Assembly: GCF_907165205.1 (NCBI RefSeq)
Contig: NC_058191.1
Coordinates: 25,810,064 to 25,874,063 of the forward strand
Reading direction: 5' to 3'
Length of the DNA: 64,000 bases
From: Coccinella septempunctata
Lineage: Eukaryota; Arthropoda; Insecta; Coleoptera; Coccinellidae
The notes below the pieces were generated by a model. That model was not told the DNA's origin, did not search any database, and saw only the letters and a program-made list of their open reading frames with translations. This document shows, in pieces, positions 45,803-58,329 of the stretch (position 1 is the stretch's first letter; the number at the start of each line of letters is the position of its first letter). The position numbers were made by a program, and so were the translations under genes.

Positions 45803-47120
45803 TAGTTGGGGAGCCGACGATTCTAAATCGGGATTTACTCGAGCGCCGTGGAGACCTAGTGGATTTTGAAGATTATATGGTAAAAAGAGAGCTTCTGCAG
45901 GTTCTCAGAGATGTAAAAAAAAACGTTAGTTGTACATACTCGAGCGTGTCAAATTGAGATTCTGTATATGCCCTACGTGTCTCTGATAATAAATTCATGT
46001 TAATCTGACAGTTTGCGTGGTGGGGCTGGCCGTACGGAAGAGTTGAAAATGGTAAAAAAAAAAAATTATCGAGCGTGTCAGATTTTTTGAGGATATGTTT
46101 ATTGTACCCCAAAGGAAGCTACTTTTCAAGGCACTGGCAATTCGGACTTGACGCAAGGTCACAGCGGTTTTTTAAATATGCAAAAAAATCGTTAATTGTA
46201 CATACTCGAGCGTGTCAGATCTTCATACAGATGGTTAACCTCGTTGTTGTAGACGTGTTGATTCATTGATCTGACACTAATCATGGGGCGTTTTCTCAAT
46301 CTGTGAGTTTGAAGATGTTAACAAGGCATTTTTTTTAAATATCTCTCTTCCCGAACCTATAATCGTTTCTGTATCCATTATGAAAGTCGTAGATAATAAA
46401 GTTCTATATTCTTTTGTCTGAAGTAATTTTGCCTACTCTTAACCGTTTTCGAGTTAGAAAAGGCGATAAAATCGAGGAGGTCAGCCACGCATACGAATGG
46501 CCAAGGTCAATGTAGAAACCCAGTCTAATGTACATTAATCGCCATATATCTCGAAAACGTTCAATCGTATAAAAAATTGCTTCGGACAAAATTTGTATGA
46601 AATGTTATGCCTTTCAACTTTTATAATGAATACGAAAATAATTTGAAGCCCAGGGAAGGAGATAATTCAAAAAAACTGATTTTTGTGTCCTTTATGGCCA
46701 ATTCTTATTGTTTTGGATTGTTGAAACTGTCAGATTATATTTTTTCCGTTAATCTTAAATCATTACCTTCAATATAAGAAAAAAAGCCACCGCAGTCGAG
46801 AATGTACACGTGACGTATTTTTTTGCAAGTTTGGCACCCTACAATACATTTTCGTCAAGCTTAAAATGTCAGATGAATGGAATATGCACTTTTCAACATG
46901 TAATTAACTACATATGTATATCCTAATCTGACACGCTCGAGTATGTACAATGATGGATATCTTTTCTACTATTCTGACAGGCTGTCTTAGACAATTCCCC
47001 CTATATAAAATCTGATTTTCGGTAGAGGTTCCCTACAGGGTTCAAGGTAAGGTATCTCCACTTATATTAATCTGATACGCTCGAGTAAATCCCGCATTTC
47101 CCTCTTGGGCTCCCCAACTA
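45803..47120. mobile_element. CTCGAG-motif element, copy 2 (full length)
   Basis: TAGTTGGGGAGCC at the left is the exact inverse of GGCTCCCCAACTA at the right, and CTT flanks both ends (45800-45802, 47121-47123). The 1318-bp body is homologous to copy 1 read backwards. The motif ACTCGAGCGTGTCAGAT (or complement) occurs near 45827, 45938, 46072, 46203, 46931 and 47072, on one strand in the left half and on the other in the right half. Other shared blocks are GACAGGCTGTCTTAGACAAT, CCCCCTATAT, and a central TGTAGAAACCCAGT. No transposase frame is present. Confidence 0.85.
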
Positions 47121-48145
47121 CTTCGAATAAATGTGAACTACTTGGCCTAAAAGTACTATTTATTAAAAAGATCTAAGATCTTATGACTAAGAGATGCTGT
47201 GAAGTGGAATGTGTTCACTTAAAAAATTACTTAGTTGCCATGAGGATATGTTCTTCCTTCTCATTGGTATAAGCAACACCTACTATTGAGGGCTGAGGCA
47301 CAAGATTCTAAATCTATAACAAGAGAAGATAATTTCTAAGGAATCGGAAAATGGGCTTGCTTTCTCGATACATTGTCTTTTTCTGAACAAGACTATCCGA
47401 AAACAATGAAAGATCAAGAACAATCAAAAAATGAAGATGTTTTATGAGTTTTTTTCCCATGTTCACTCCAGACCTTATATGATCTGAAAATTATTCAAAA
47501 TGAAAGCGAGTCTTGAAAATATCTTTCAAAAAGGAGTTTCTCAAACGACCAAACCAAACGAGTTCCAGAGGAAAAAAGTGAACGGGAACATGTTACCCGA
47601 CCTCTATACTACCACGTCGTATCGTGAGCATCTAAACCAAGATGAATGCCTGTACTGATCTTTATTTCATCGCGATAAACTGAATTATCAACAGTTCCAG
47701 TTGCATTCAAATCAATTAATACGCATTTTTCGAACCGAATGCGCCTAATTAAAGAAAATCCTGCAATTTTGCTCGCAATAAACGTCCACTCCACTATTTA
47801 TTCCCGTAATATATACCTATTTAGTACGGGCTTAGGTAGGCTATCTTTTCGAATTTATGACTGTTTTGTTTGTGAAGTTGATTTTGTCACGCACTCGCCA
47901 ATGCTGGAATGGTTTAATGAATGTGATATTTTATTTTGTATTTCGCAACTTATACAACTGATACAGATCAAGGAAAAAGATCGTGTACCTATCCTAGGTA
48001 TCTAGTTTCACTTGGTTCAGTTCAGATCGAAGAAAAAATATTCCTGTCAGTACTTACCTATGAAATGTTCTTTATGGGTCAAGAAGATTCTCTGCCTGTT
48101 TCTGATTTTAGAATAAAGTGAAGTGTTTTCGATTACTTGCCGTTA
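47121..48145. other. No recognisable gene
   Basis: An 88-codon frame at 47739-48005 and a 61-codon antisense frame at 47609-47794 overlap; neither is recognised. Confidence 0.35.
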
Positions 48146-49797
48146 TAGTTGGGGAGCCCAAGATGCTAAATCGGGATATACTCGAGCGTCGTGGAGACCT
48201 ACTGGATTTTGAAGATTATATGGTAGAAAGAAAATAAGGTACTATAATTTATGCACTTTCAGCGATAGCGGAAGCGTCCGCAGATTTCAAATATGAAGAT
48301 GATCGAGAAAAAAATTTTTTTGAAGGTGTCAGATTTTCAAGGATACCTATGTTAATTGGACCTTTGGGTACAAGCTACTTCGGGAAGCTACTTTTCAAGA
48401 GACTGAAAATTCTGACATTACGCAAGATTACAGCGGTCCTTGGAAAATGCAAAAAAAAAATCGTTACTTGAACATACTCGAGCGTAACAGATTTACGTAC
48501 AGGTGGTTAATCTCAGGTGTTGCAGACATGTTGACCCATAAATCTGACACTGAATATTGGGTGTTTACTCAATATGGAAGTTTGAAGATGATAACAATGC
48601 ATTTTTTTTCTTTTTGTATTCATAATGAAAGTTTCATTCAACAATATTCTATACAACTTTTATCTGAAGCAATTCGTCATACCATTAACCGTTTTTAAGC
48701 TAGAGGGTGATGAGGGCGAGGAGCTTAGACACACATGCGAAAGGTCAAGGTCAATGTAGAATCACAGTCTAATGTACAGGGTGGTGAAAATTGGTGATAC
48801 CTGAACTACAACTTTTCAACCCAACACATTACGTTCGTCTTTTTTCGAGAAACTTATTATGTCATCAACTGCACTACCACTTCCACTATCTTCTTTTCTT
48901 TTCGAGCTAGAGGCCAAAATTGAAATTTGGACGATTTCAACTTTAGTCATCATCCCCGTTTCTGTTTGTGACAAGATGTTGAAATACAACTATTATGGAG
49001 ACACTTTTTTTATAGAAATCTAGTGGCGTACTATGACTTTTTCCAACGGGTTTATTTGCTGAGCTATAACATGAAGTTGTGTTTTTTCGTATGAAAACAG
49101 TAGTTTTTTACCTAAAGAGAATCGCCATTTTTCCCATTTCAGAAATAAGTCATACGTCGCCATCAGTCTTTCTAAGTCATTTGAAACTACTGCTTTCATA
49201 AGAAAAAACATATATTTATGTTATAGCTCAATAAATATACTTTTTGGGAAAAATCATAGGACGCCACTGGATTTCTATCAAAAAAGTGTCTCCATAATGG
49301 TTGTTTTTCAACATCCTGGCACAAACAGAAACGGAGATAATGACCAAAGTTGAAATCGCCCAAATTTCAATTTTCGCCTACAACTCAAAAACAAAAGAAG
49401 ATAGTGGAATGCAGTTGATGGCATTATTAGTTCCCCGAAAAATGACGATCGTAATGCATTTTCCTCTATCTCGTTGGATTGAAAAATTTGCTCGAAAATT
49501 TGTAGTTCGGCTCTCACCAATTTTGCCTACCCTGTAGCTTCATTGCCATATATCTCAAAAACGTTCGAACGCAGAACAATTGTTTCAGACGATATTTGTA
49601 GAAAATGTTATGCTCTACAACTTTTATAATGAATGTGAAAACGATTTCAAGCCCAGGAGAAGATATAATTTCAAAGCAAACAAAAAATTAAATTTTTTTG
49701 ATCTTTGAAGCGAATTTTGTTTTTCGGCTTGCTGAAACTGTCAGATTATATTTTGGTTATTCTGAAATCATTAGTTTCGAAATTAGAAAAATGCCAC
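48146..49797. mobile_element. CTCGAG-motif element, copy 3 (split and 3'-truncated)
   Basis: TAGTTGGGGAGCCC starts the copy, which follows copy 2 with an internal loss of about 100 bp until 48776. It resumes at 49535 (GCCATATATCTCAAAAACG, matching 46540-46560) after the inserted foldback element, and stops near 49797 inside the AAAATGCCAC block, where the mariner relic begins. CTCGAG motifs survive near 48180 and 48479. Confidence 0.8.
48777..49534. mobile_element. 758-bp foldback element nested in copy 3
   Basis: The left end CAGGGTGGTGAAAATTGGTG is the inverse of CACCAATTTTGCCTACCCTG at the right. TA lies outside each end (48775-48776, 49535-49536). The arms pair over most of their length (for instance ATGGAGACACTTTTTTTATA with its complement near 49270-49300, and CAGTAGTTT with AAACTACTG in the centre), leaving almost no loop. 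Terminal CAGGGTGG and internal GTGGCGTA resemble the 41550-42734 element, so the two may share a mobilising enzyme. Confidence 0.85.
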
Positions 49798-49799
49798 GT

Positions 49800-49990
49800 T
49801 CAGAATAGGCCAGCAAGAGATAAGTTAGTTTCTATCAGGACAACGCCAGTCCACACTCGTCGATATAGTAACTCCCCAGAAACTCCAGCCGATTGATGCA
49901 TTCATTATATAGTCCTTGCCCCAAGCGTCTAAGATTTTTTTCCTGCATTGAAAAATTTTTTTATGGATAAAAATTTGCACTTAAAGAAGA
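49800..49990 (+). pseudogene. Mariner-like transposase fragment of a second lineage
   Basis: In one frame QDNASPHSSI (49836-49866 or so) matches the second-Asp block of mariners. After two stops, NSSRLMHSLYSPCPKRLRFF corresponds to the ...H.PYSPDLAP.DFF block with the last Asp lost. Sequence differs from copies 1 and 2 (which have QDNAPTHKSH-type blocks), so it is another mariner lineage, strongly decayed. Confidence 0.45.
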
Positions 49991-49999
49991 TTGTGAAAA

Positions 50000-51479
50000 T
50001 GTATTACTCTTGTCAATAGTGACAAAAACTTCGATAAAGGAGGCATTATGAAGCTACCTTCAAAATGCAAACAACTTATGGAACAAAAAGATTCACCTTC
50101 GACCTAAATCACACAATGCAAAATATGTCAAATAAAGTCTTGAAGGTAACAAAAATAATGATTTTTTTTTATCCAAACTTGCTTGTTGTTATTTAGTACA
50201 TACGAGTATGTTACCCTACATTTATCTGAGTAACTTGCTCATTGAAATGTTGAACAATCGAGGTCTGCATATGTTTTTCCACTTTTTTTATTTATTTATT
50301 TTATTTTTTTCATTTGCCGATTGGAAAGCTGAAAATGCTGAAGCAAAAATGTGGTTTTTCTTTCACCGCATGATCTTCCTGTGATTTGAGTAATCAATTT
50401 TTGAATTCAAACTAAATGATCGCGCATTGGGAAGGGCGAAAACGAAATCAGAGCTGTGCCAATCATGGAACAAAGCAATCAGCACAAAAAACTCCCAAAA
50501 AGTGCTCCCTGATTTCCTACGGAAGCACCGAGTTTTCACAAAAAGCAAGAATTTTCAAGTAATATTGGTCCTATCCAGTACATAAGAGGATCTCATAGAG
50601 CTCCCTTTACGAAATATTGAAATACTTCAGCAGAAAAACTGAATTAGATACATCCAATTCATCAATCTTAGCTCGGAATCCAAAACTTGTCCAACATTCG
50701 AAAGGTTTCTAAATTAGCTTCTTCAACTGAGTCTCGTTTTTACTACCACAACCCAAATACTACATATTCATTCACTTCTACCATCGATCATCATCGAAGC
50801 AAGCAACGGCACTAATGATCACCCGTACCTATCAGATATATTCACCGGTTCAACAGGCTACCGGTTTATTTTCCTCATTTCTTAGAATTGCACGGTTCTA
50901 CCCGATCCAAGAAATCATGATTGATTAATTGATCAGGGGAAATGAAAATATAAATTAATTAAATTCGTCTTGCAAGAACGGCACACAACAGATCAATTAA
51001 GGAATCGAAGACGATCCACCCAATCAGACATCTTATCAATGTATCTTTCAGATATTTTCCAGTGGAAGAAGTAATCACGATCGAGAACTGGACAAAAAAA
51101 CTTATCGCTTATTGCTCAAGCAGTGATGAGTAGATGAGAAAATATGACAACCTGTTTTTGATTCACCAGTTTTAAGAATGAAACTTGAGCATGAGATGAC
51201 AATTGCTGACAACTTAAGGTTTTTCATCAAGCTACAAAACCTAAGAGAGCTTTAAATTTCTCTGGTTTCATATTCTTTTTTCATGAGATTTATCTTTGTG
51301 AAAAAGTTTTAATCTTCATTCAATATTGATTAGTTGTAATGCATATAGCTCTTCCAAATCTAGATGCTCTCATACTGCTCTTTTTCGTTCATCTGCAGCT
51401 TTCGATTCAGTTCCTTGTCGTAGTGTAGTTTTAGATTTCATTTTCAGGGAAAGCTGAGTGTTCACCTCTCGAAATGATC
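50000..51479. other. No recognisable gene; some GC-richer non-coding sequence
   Basis: 50740-51060 has higher GC and many TACCGGT/ATCGAT/TGATCA-like short palindromes but no open frame. It could be regulatory or a diverged repeat; I cannot tell. Confidence 0.3.
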
Positions 51480-51975
51480 TGACCAATACCGATAGTTGCC
51501 GGTTTAAAATGCCGTTAAGGTAAAATAAACGTTCGTCCTAAAAACAGATATCGAACATGTAGTTTTCATTACCGTTAATCATTTCACTGACCACTTCACA
51601 GAACTGGAGTCGGCGATCGGGATCATCCTGAACCAATCGTATCTTATTAGGATGGAATTTATGTTTTTTAAGGATTCTCATGATTGTAGTTCGTGAAACA
51701 CCAGATACATCGGACATTTTTCTAGTACTTAAGGTCAGATCCATTGCTACATGGCCTAAGACAGTCACGTCCCTTTCTTCGTCTTTTTCATGCACCCTCT
51801 TTTTGTTTCCGGCTGAACAAGTACCGCAAAATTTGGCAAACAGTTGCACAACGTGCAACATTTTTTCCAAGATGTCGTTATATAAAGGCGCTGTTGTTTG
51901 GGCAGAGTCGTTATTTCTTGAAAATAATATAATTTTATCATTTCCACCTATTCTCTTACGGAATACATCTTTCAC
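51480..51975 (-). pseudogene. IS630/Tc1/mariner-type transposase, N-terminal part, stop before catalytic Asp
   Basis: The minus-strand frame (51975-51538, 145 codons) contains the helix-turn-helix block DVSGVSRTTIMRILKKHKFH followed by PNKIRLVQDDPDRRLQFCEV, then MFDICF. The family continues CFSDE; here the Ser codon is TAG, and the following bases read DERLFYLNGILNRQ, retaining the first catalytic Asp just past the stop. The next portion matches RYWSD poorly and the catalytic core is lost. DNA-binding would be the role of the retained part. A dead copy, but with only slight decay over about 480 bp. Confidence 0.7.
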
Positions 51976-54900
51976 AATTGTACTACTACTACAAATTTAC
52001 AATCGCTTCGACACACTTGTAACGTTATGAATTCACGATAGACTAAAATAAATCAAAAACTTTTTTGGACAAAAAATTAATACTTAAATTTGCTTCACAA
52101 GAAAAAGCAGTGGCTTTGAACATATACGAAAATACGAGGATTGAAAATCGTTGAAGATTCGTATTAGCTCTCATTTTTCACTAATTAGTAGGTACCTATG
52201 CTGTGAAAATAGATGGTGCTGAAGCTTGTTTCTCCAGTGAGCTATCTACTCTCTTTTTAGTTAGTCTATGAACATTAATCTGTGAGCCACTCAATAGGCA
52301 AAATTACAAGTTCATAAAAATTTTTATGAAATTCATAGAATAAAATTTGAAAAGGCATGTATGATACATATATACAATGTATGACTACCAGCGCAATTTT
52401 CAGAATTATTTAGATGAAAAGAATCAATTGAATGAAATAAGTTCTCGAGTACCGCAAAGCTCAATACAGAAACATAATCGATAGAATCAAGAACGCGCTT
52501 ATTCAAGAAAGTGCCTATCAATGGAAGGTACAAATTGAATGAACCACATAACATCTATACATTTACTATGTAAGAATTAAAATTACTGGCTGATTGCTAC
52601 TCATTCCTGAACGTGAACTTCCGCCGTTTATGCGATTAAAATCATATTTGAACTTTTTCGTGTTGCGTTAATCGCCATTAAGTACCACTGTAATTGCCAA
52701 GAATCACTAGGATTTTTCGGTTTTTATGAAAATAAACCAAAGTGGATCAGCAAAGGGGGTTCTTTGATTACTTTTTTAATTCTTGCTTGATGATTATTTA
52801 CAGGATGAATGTTTTAAATGCAAATCAGGTTTTTACTATGAATGTGTGGAACGAAAATCTGCAATTCTAAAAACTGGTAGATTCAACTACCTATCTTCAT
52901 TTTTATATGAATTGAGTTGAGCATGAATTTTCTATACTCCAATCAAATTCATCATTGAAAAACGATTCTTCAGGATTATTTTGAAATATTTATCGAATTT
53001 TGTTGCTCCAAAATCTCCTTCTAGTAAAGCAAAAAATTTGCATGTGTTTCACTGATATGGGCTATCTCTCTTTCTTAACATCCTACAAAATTATTTTGTG
53101 TTATTGTAAGTTTGAAAAAATAGAATGGCAATTCATAAAGAAAATTCTATCAATATAAGGAATTCAAGAAAATTTATTTTTCAATTCTGAAAACAAACAC
53201 CTTTTTAGCTGATCCAGAAAATATAGATTTTGATATTTTATACGTAAATTTCAATCTTTCGAGTACTGTCTTAGTGATTTTAAAATTGCATTTTTTCCAT
53301 CTCGAAGGGTTATTGGAAGTTAACGAATATACAAAATTCATCAATATCGGACCCTCATTCTCAATTGATGGATATCGAAAATTTGGGCCGAAATCTATGA
53401 TCACCCTGTATCTCCGAAATTAATGGTTCAAGCCATATGTGAATATACTGTTCAGAAACAATATACTTAGAAACCAAAATAGCGGATCTTCTGAATAAAT
53501 GGAGGCCCGTGTACCAGTGCATTCGATCCTAAATGAAATAAAAAGTTTTTAAATACAGGCTGTCCCAAAACTAGTGAATCAAACGTCAGATCACGATAGA
53601 ATAGACCAAATACTATTGAATGACACACACAGTTCAGCGAAAATGTACCGTGTTCAAAATAATTAGAATTTTATGAAAATACCTAAAATTGACAATTTTC
53701 GAACTATTTTTTTTTCATCACAGGGCCAATTCGTGATCAAGGATAGCGTTTTCCGCCCATATTAATCCTGGATTATTGCATTATCACTCCTAATGAAAAT
53801 TATTCTAAGTAATTAATAGACAACCTCAGTAAATGTTAATCAAAACAATTTGTTTTCTACATAATTTTTAATAATCCTAAAAAAAAATATGATTTTCTTT
53901 AACTAGAGTTATTCTGAGTAATGAAAATTATGTAGAAAAAAATATTGTCTCACTTTACATTACAATAAATCAAATTTTCGCAGTAGACGAAATGATTAAA
54001 TCCGATACTTTACAGTAAAATAGGTGAACAGAATCAGCATCAATACTTTATGCATTCCTCGATATTATTTAGAAAACTTAAGAGAGCTATTTTACATTCC
54101 AATTATAGAAATCCTCAATTTTTGGATATTTCAAAAAAGGTTGTCCAGGTATATTATTTCTGGTAAAATTAACATATTATGCCCATTATTCATGAAAAAC
54201 TAAATTGTTCAAATATGCCGTACTGAATGGATTGAATGTATATATTGAAATTCATCATAGATTCTAATAATGTTAAGTTAAAAAATCTGAATCGATGAAA
54301 GAAATACTTTTCGTACGTTGGGAGAAAGAAACTAGTTGGGAAGATGAAGTAATTCAAGGAAAGACATACGTTCAGTCACAGAACACCGCATCCGACGACG
54401 ACTTTTTTTGAAAGCACGTTATATATAGGTTGTTGACTACTTATTTCCACTAAAAAGTTTCTGGAGATTAATGCTCCTTATTTCCATAGCTTCAAATGAA
54501 GTACAGATTCATCGTCTCCAGCAGCATAAACATGAATTATCCAGGAGTTCAGTGAATATCAATCCAGCAGCCTACTACGTTCTATGCCAAAACAGCAAGG
54601 AAATTCCTCTTGGTGAATCCATTATCTTGTAACAAGATGGTAATTACTAAAAGCTCATAGGCGCTTCAAGTTTACCTACAGCAAGCGTATTCAAATAATC
54701 CTAATCAAAAGAGATTGGTTTGTCTATGTGGGGAGTCCAATAAAAGTCAGTATAGTTCATTCGGATAGATAAGTATAAGATTACAAATTTCCTTGATCAC
54801 AGGAAGAGCGTCACGTTATTAATAACCAAAGACAAGGCATCCCACACACAGTCGGTATTCTCTTTTTGGAAGAAAATGAACTTTTACACAAATCTCATTT

Positions 54901-56967
54901 GGTATGTAGAATATAGGTATTCGATATTCATTTTTACAACTTTCCAGATTTTGAGCAATTTGTTCAGGTAAAACTAGTTTTTCTACGTGCGCATTCAACC
55001 ATGTTCTCGGGCGTATTTCAAGTAGCACCGAGTCATTTTCCCAAACGTAGAAAAAATATTGTTCCTAACTCTTGAGGAAGGTGGTTAGGAAAATAACTAT
55101 TTCGTCGAATTGAACTACGCCCTATGTCTGGTTTCACAAAGCCTGATCAGAGTCACAGAATCAACGCTTGATTCAGAGATCAGCATCGATAAGTTGCCTT
55201 TCAGTCGATAATTCAGATAAGGATATTCGAAACAAATATTCTAAAGCAGAAAGATAGGAAACTCCCTGATATCTCTAATACTAAAAACCGACTACATGTT
55301 GGTCTATTTACCATATTCAACAATGATCTATAGATTGTTTGGAATCAATTGATTTCAACGTACAACCAGGTTTCAATGGTCAGAAACCTTTTTGTGGTGA
55401 GGATATTGGCAGAATTATTCCATTTGAATATTTCTCCATTCTCTTTCCAGAATTCATGATTAGTTAAAATGTTCAAAAAAATCCATGAGGAAATCAGAAT
55501 GTTGGCATTTTTTTAAGATTCTTATGATGAATATCAAAACAAAAGGATTTAATTTTTGACCATTCACGTTAAACATAACCTAGGTGTGTTTCAACTATAA
55601 CTAATAATGCTTTTATATCGAGAAAAAAAACATAAAGGAAACAATTTTCATTAAGAAAAACGATGTATTAAAAATTATAGACTACTTCGCTAACTTATTA
55701 AATCTTTGGTGCCTTTTTCGAGATCAGAAATGACCCAAACTTATATGGTGATTTAAAAATTGAGAATTGAAAAAAAATCTCGAATTGAACGCCGATTTAC
55801 AAGCATCAAATCGTCAGAATTATGCATTAGTCAATAGTAAGGAAGACAGTGTGAGTAAAAAGAAATTGTTGAGAAAATGAGTATGTATCAATAAAAGTTA
55901 GGAGTAGGTATCAATTTTTTAGAAATTCCATCCATTTTACTGATGCGGCATAGTTGATCATCTCTAATTGGAATTGAATTATCTGAGGAATGATTTCAAC
56001 GTAATGAAGCTGTTAATTTATATCGGATTTTCAAAATAAACCACTGATTCAGATAGCTTTTTTTGCCTTAAACATAAAACAGTCTTCAAAAAACAATAAA
56101 TATAAACAAATAACTTCGTGAAGTCCTGACTGATCGTTTTCTCAATTTTCCACTACTGCCAGAATTCTGTATTCTGGCGGTCAGGATTTTTGAATCCACA
56201 CACTCTTCATATTTTTCATAGTGAAAAACATGACCGTTTATTCAAATTATAGTTGAAATTTGAAAGACCTTTTATTTTCTATTATTAATATTATTATTAA
56301 TTATTATTATTAAGCTAACCTTTTCATTTAAGTGCCAGAGCACCTTTTGAAGTATCCGGCCTCACTCTCAACTATTTTGGGTAATGGAAATTGGTAATTC
56401 CTTTAATGAAGTACGACTGAGTTCAAATGATCCATTTTTGGAACTCCCATATTTCATGTTACACACCTATTAATTGTCAAAAAAAAATTATTTTCTTCCA
56501 GAGATATTCAGGTATCATGTCCAGGCCAGGGGACCGATCAAAATTAGTTCCCATGAATCATCCAGAGGTTCTTACTTCTAAAAGATACTCGTAAACATAT
56601 TGACAGACTTAACAAGCAGATATCATTAAACAATTAGCTTTTAATGGTTTCAATCTAACGCCAATAATACAGCGATGATATAAGAGGGTTCAGATGTCAA
56701 AGGGCATATCCATTCGCTATAATTATAATTCCAGGATGTTAGGCATCATAAACTTTCAGGGACGTATTGTCCGAAAGCGTGTTTCAGTATATCAAAGAAC
56801 CGTAGAGGCCGAAAAAGAGTAGAGAATGGAACTAAAATTGAATGAATCAACTAGTACTGCGATAAAAAGAGCCTGAAGAGACTTTTGCACCAAATATGCT
56901 AGTTAATTTATGGCACTGGACATACCTTCGACCGCAAATATATCTTTCTGTTTTACTAATATCCTAG
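51976..56967. other. Five-kilobase gene-poor stretch
   Basis: No frame above 76 codons and no recognised motif. A 45-bp block around 55275 (CTAAAAACCGACTACAT, preceded by ATATCTCTA) recurs at 57737. GCTGTCCCAAAACTAGTGAA at 53568 resembles an element end. ATT-type simple sequence at 56277-56312. Confidence 0.4.
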
Positions 56968-56968
56968 G

Positions 56969-57600
56969 TACACTCCTGGACAGAAAAAACCGGACCCGAA
57001 CATTCTTTCACTAAATTCATTTTGAAATAACTTTTTAAGGTTGCCTCGATTTTGATCATTTTGTTGTCTATTTGTAGTCGCTTTCATCTAGTTCAACACC
57101 TGATGTCGAGTCTGCAGAAATTTCAATTGAATTTGATGGCACACAGGGTAGAACTGAAAGTTGCAATTTCCTCTGAATTTCTGAACACCCTGTGGAGGTA
57201 ATTAGTGACACAATGGTAGGTCTTTAAAAGAGGTTTGTAATCTTGATCTTCTCTTAACACTTTCCTTTTTGTTTACTTCACATCAATAGGTCTTGCCTGA
57301 AAGGAAATAAGATTTTTCAAACGAAACTACGCAGTTTATAACATAACACATTAAGAATATACAGATAAAATTGTGAAAAATGAACACAACATTGTAATTT
57401 TGAATATTGCCTCCATGTGGTCTTCTGAGAGCTCGAATGGTTTCTGGTTGACGGTTGCGAATAAGCCTCCCTAACATGTCCCACACGTGCTCAATTGAGC
57501 TTAGATCGGGGCTACGTGGAGGCTTTAATCTAATCGATGGGTGTTCATCTCATCGAGATAATCTGTTACAATTCTCGCCACATGGCAACTGATGCTTACG
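56969..57600 (-). mobile_element. Tc1-like element, right part, with transposase C-terminus
   Basis: The end TACACTCCTGGACAGAAAAA at 56968 has the look of a Tc1 terminal repeat, starting with the TA target. On the minus strand 57560-57283 reads PPRSPDLSSIEHVWDMLGRL, the catalytic-Glu block of Tc1 (NPIEHVWD with SS for NP), then RNRQPETIRALRRPHGG. Slightly upstream, HVARIVTDYLDEMN appears in another frame, so there is a frameshift near 57550. Upstream coding and the other terminus are missing. Dead, truncated copy, separate from the Tc1 relics at 2-486 and 26700. Confidence 0.7.
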
Positions 57601-58250
57601 CAACTTTTTCTGACCGCATAATGAAAAAAATCACTTGCAATGCAATGCTAAATTCCAGTGAACTTTGTAACTGACAAGATAAATTACATTAGCACCAAAT
57701 ATTATAGAGTAGAAAGAAAAGAAACGACCTCATATCTCTAGTACTAAAAACCGACTACATTTTGGCCAGTGAAAACACATTTGACAATGAGATGGCGCGG
57801 AAAACTTATTGTCAATTTTGTATTTTGGAGAAATTACTACTTCAATCACGCTCGTCGGAAAAAGTCATATTTCGATGATATTTTATTTACAAGCAACTAC
57901 TCCTCGCGAACAAAGATGGTAGGTGGTCTTTGGCGATCCAGTACGGCACTATATTCCATTACCAATTCCTCGAGTATTTATTACATTTTGTCCATGATGA
58001 TAATGAGGCGCGCACTTGGTTTAAATTAAAATCATATTTATATTGAATGAATCGATTACCGTTAGATCGTCATGAACTATTCAGTGAGTTCGCTTAATTA
58101 GAGGCCGACCATTTCCTATTTGCAAAAACGCGCGACATCTGCGGGATCAAAGTTCAAATCCGTGAACTTATAAGCATTTTTAGTGCGCGTCTGTGGTTTT
58201 TTCGTATCGGGAAAATGACACGCCTTCCGGGTTCCCTGCACGTACAATAT
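57601..58250. other. Unassigned, GC rising toward a possible promoter
   Basis: The 86-codon frame 57769-58029 is not recognised. 58080-58250 is GC-richer (AACGCGCGACATC, CACGCCTTCCGGG) than the neighbours and leads into the TATA-like site. Confidence 0.3.
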
Positions 58251-58258
58251 TATAAATA
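58251..58258 (+). promoter_or_regulatory. Possible TATA box
   Basis: TATAAATA follows GC-richer sequence, and a start-like CAACGACTGACC lies about 25 bases downstream (58276 onward). The spacing suits an insect core promoter. No downstream coding exon was found, so the gene it would serve is unknown. Confidence 0.25.
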
Positions 58259-58329
58259 GATGGCGGCTTTCATGCAACGACTGACCGAGATATATGAATA
58301 ATTCACTATCGGAATTGGCCCAGAGCTTC

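Noticed and set aside
58135..58170. tRNA B-box-like GTTCAAATCC
   Set aside because: No A box at a proper distance, no cloverleaf stems and no acceptor pairing.
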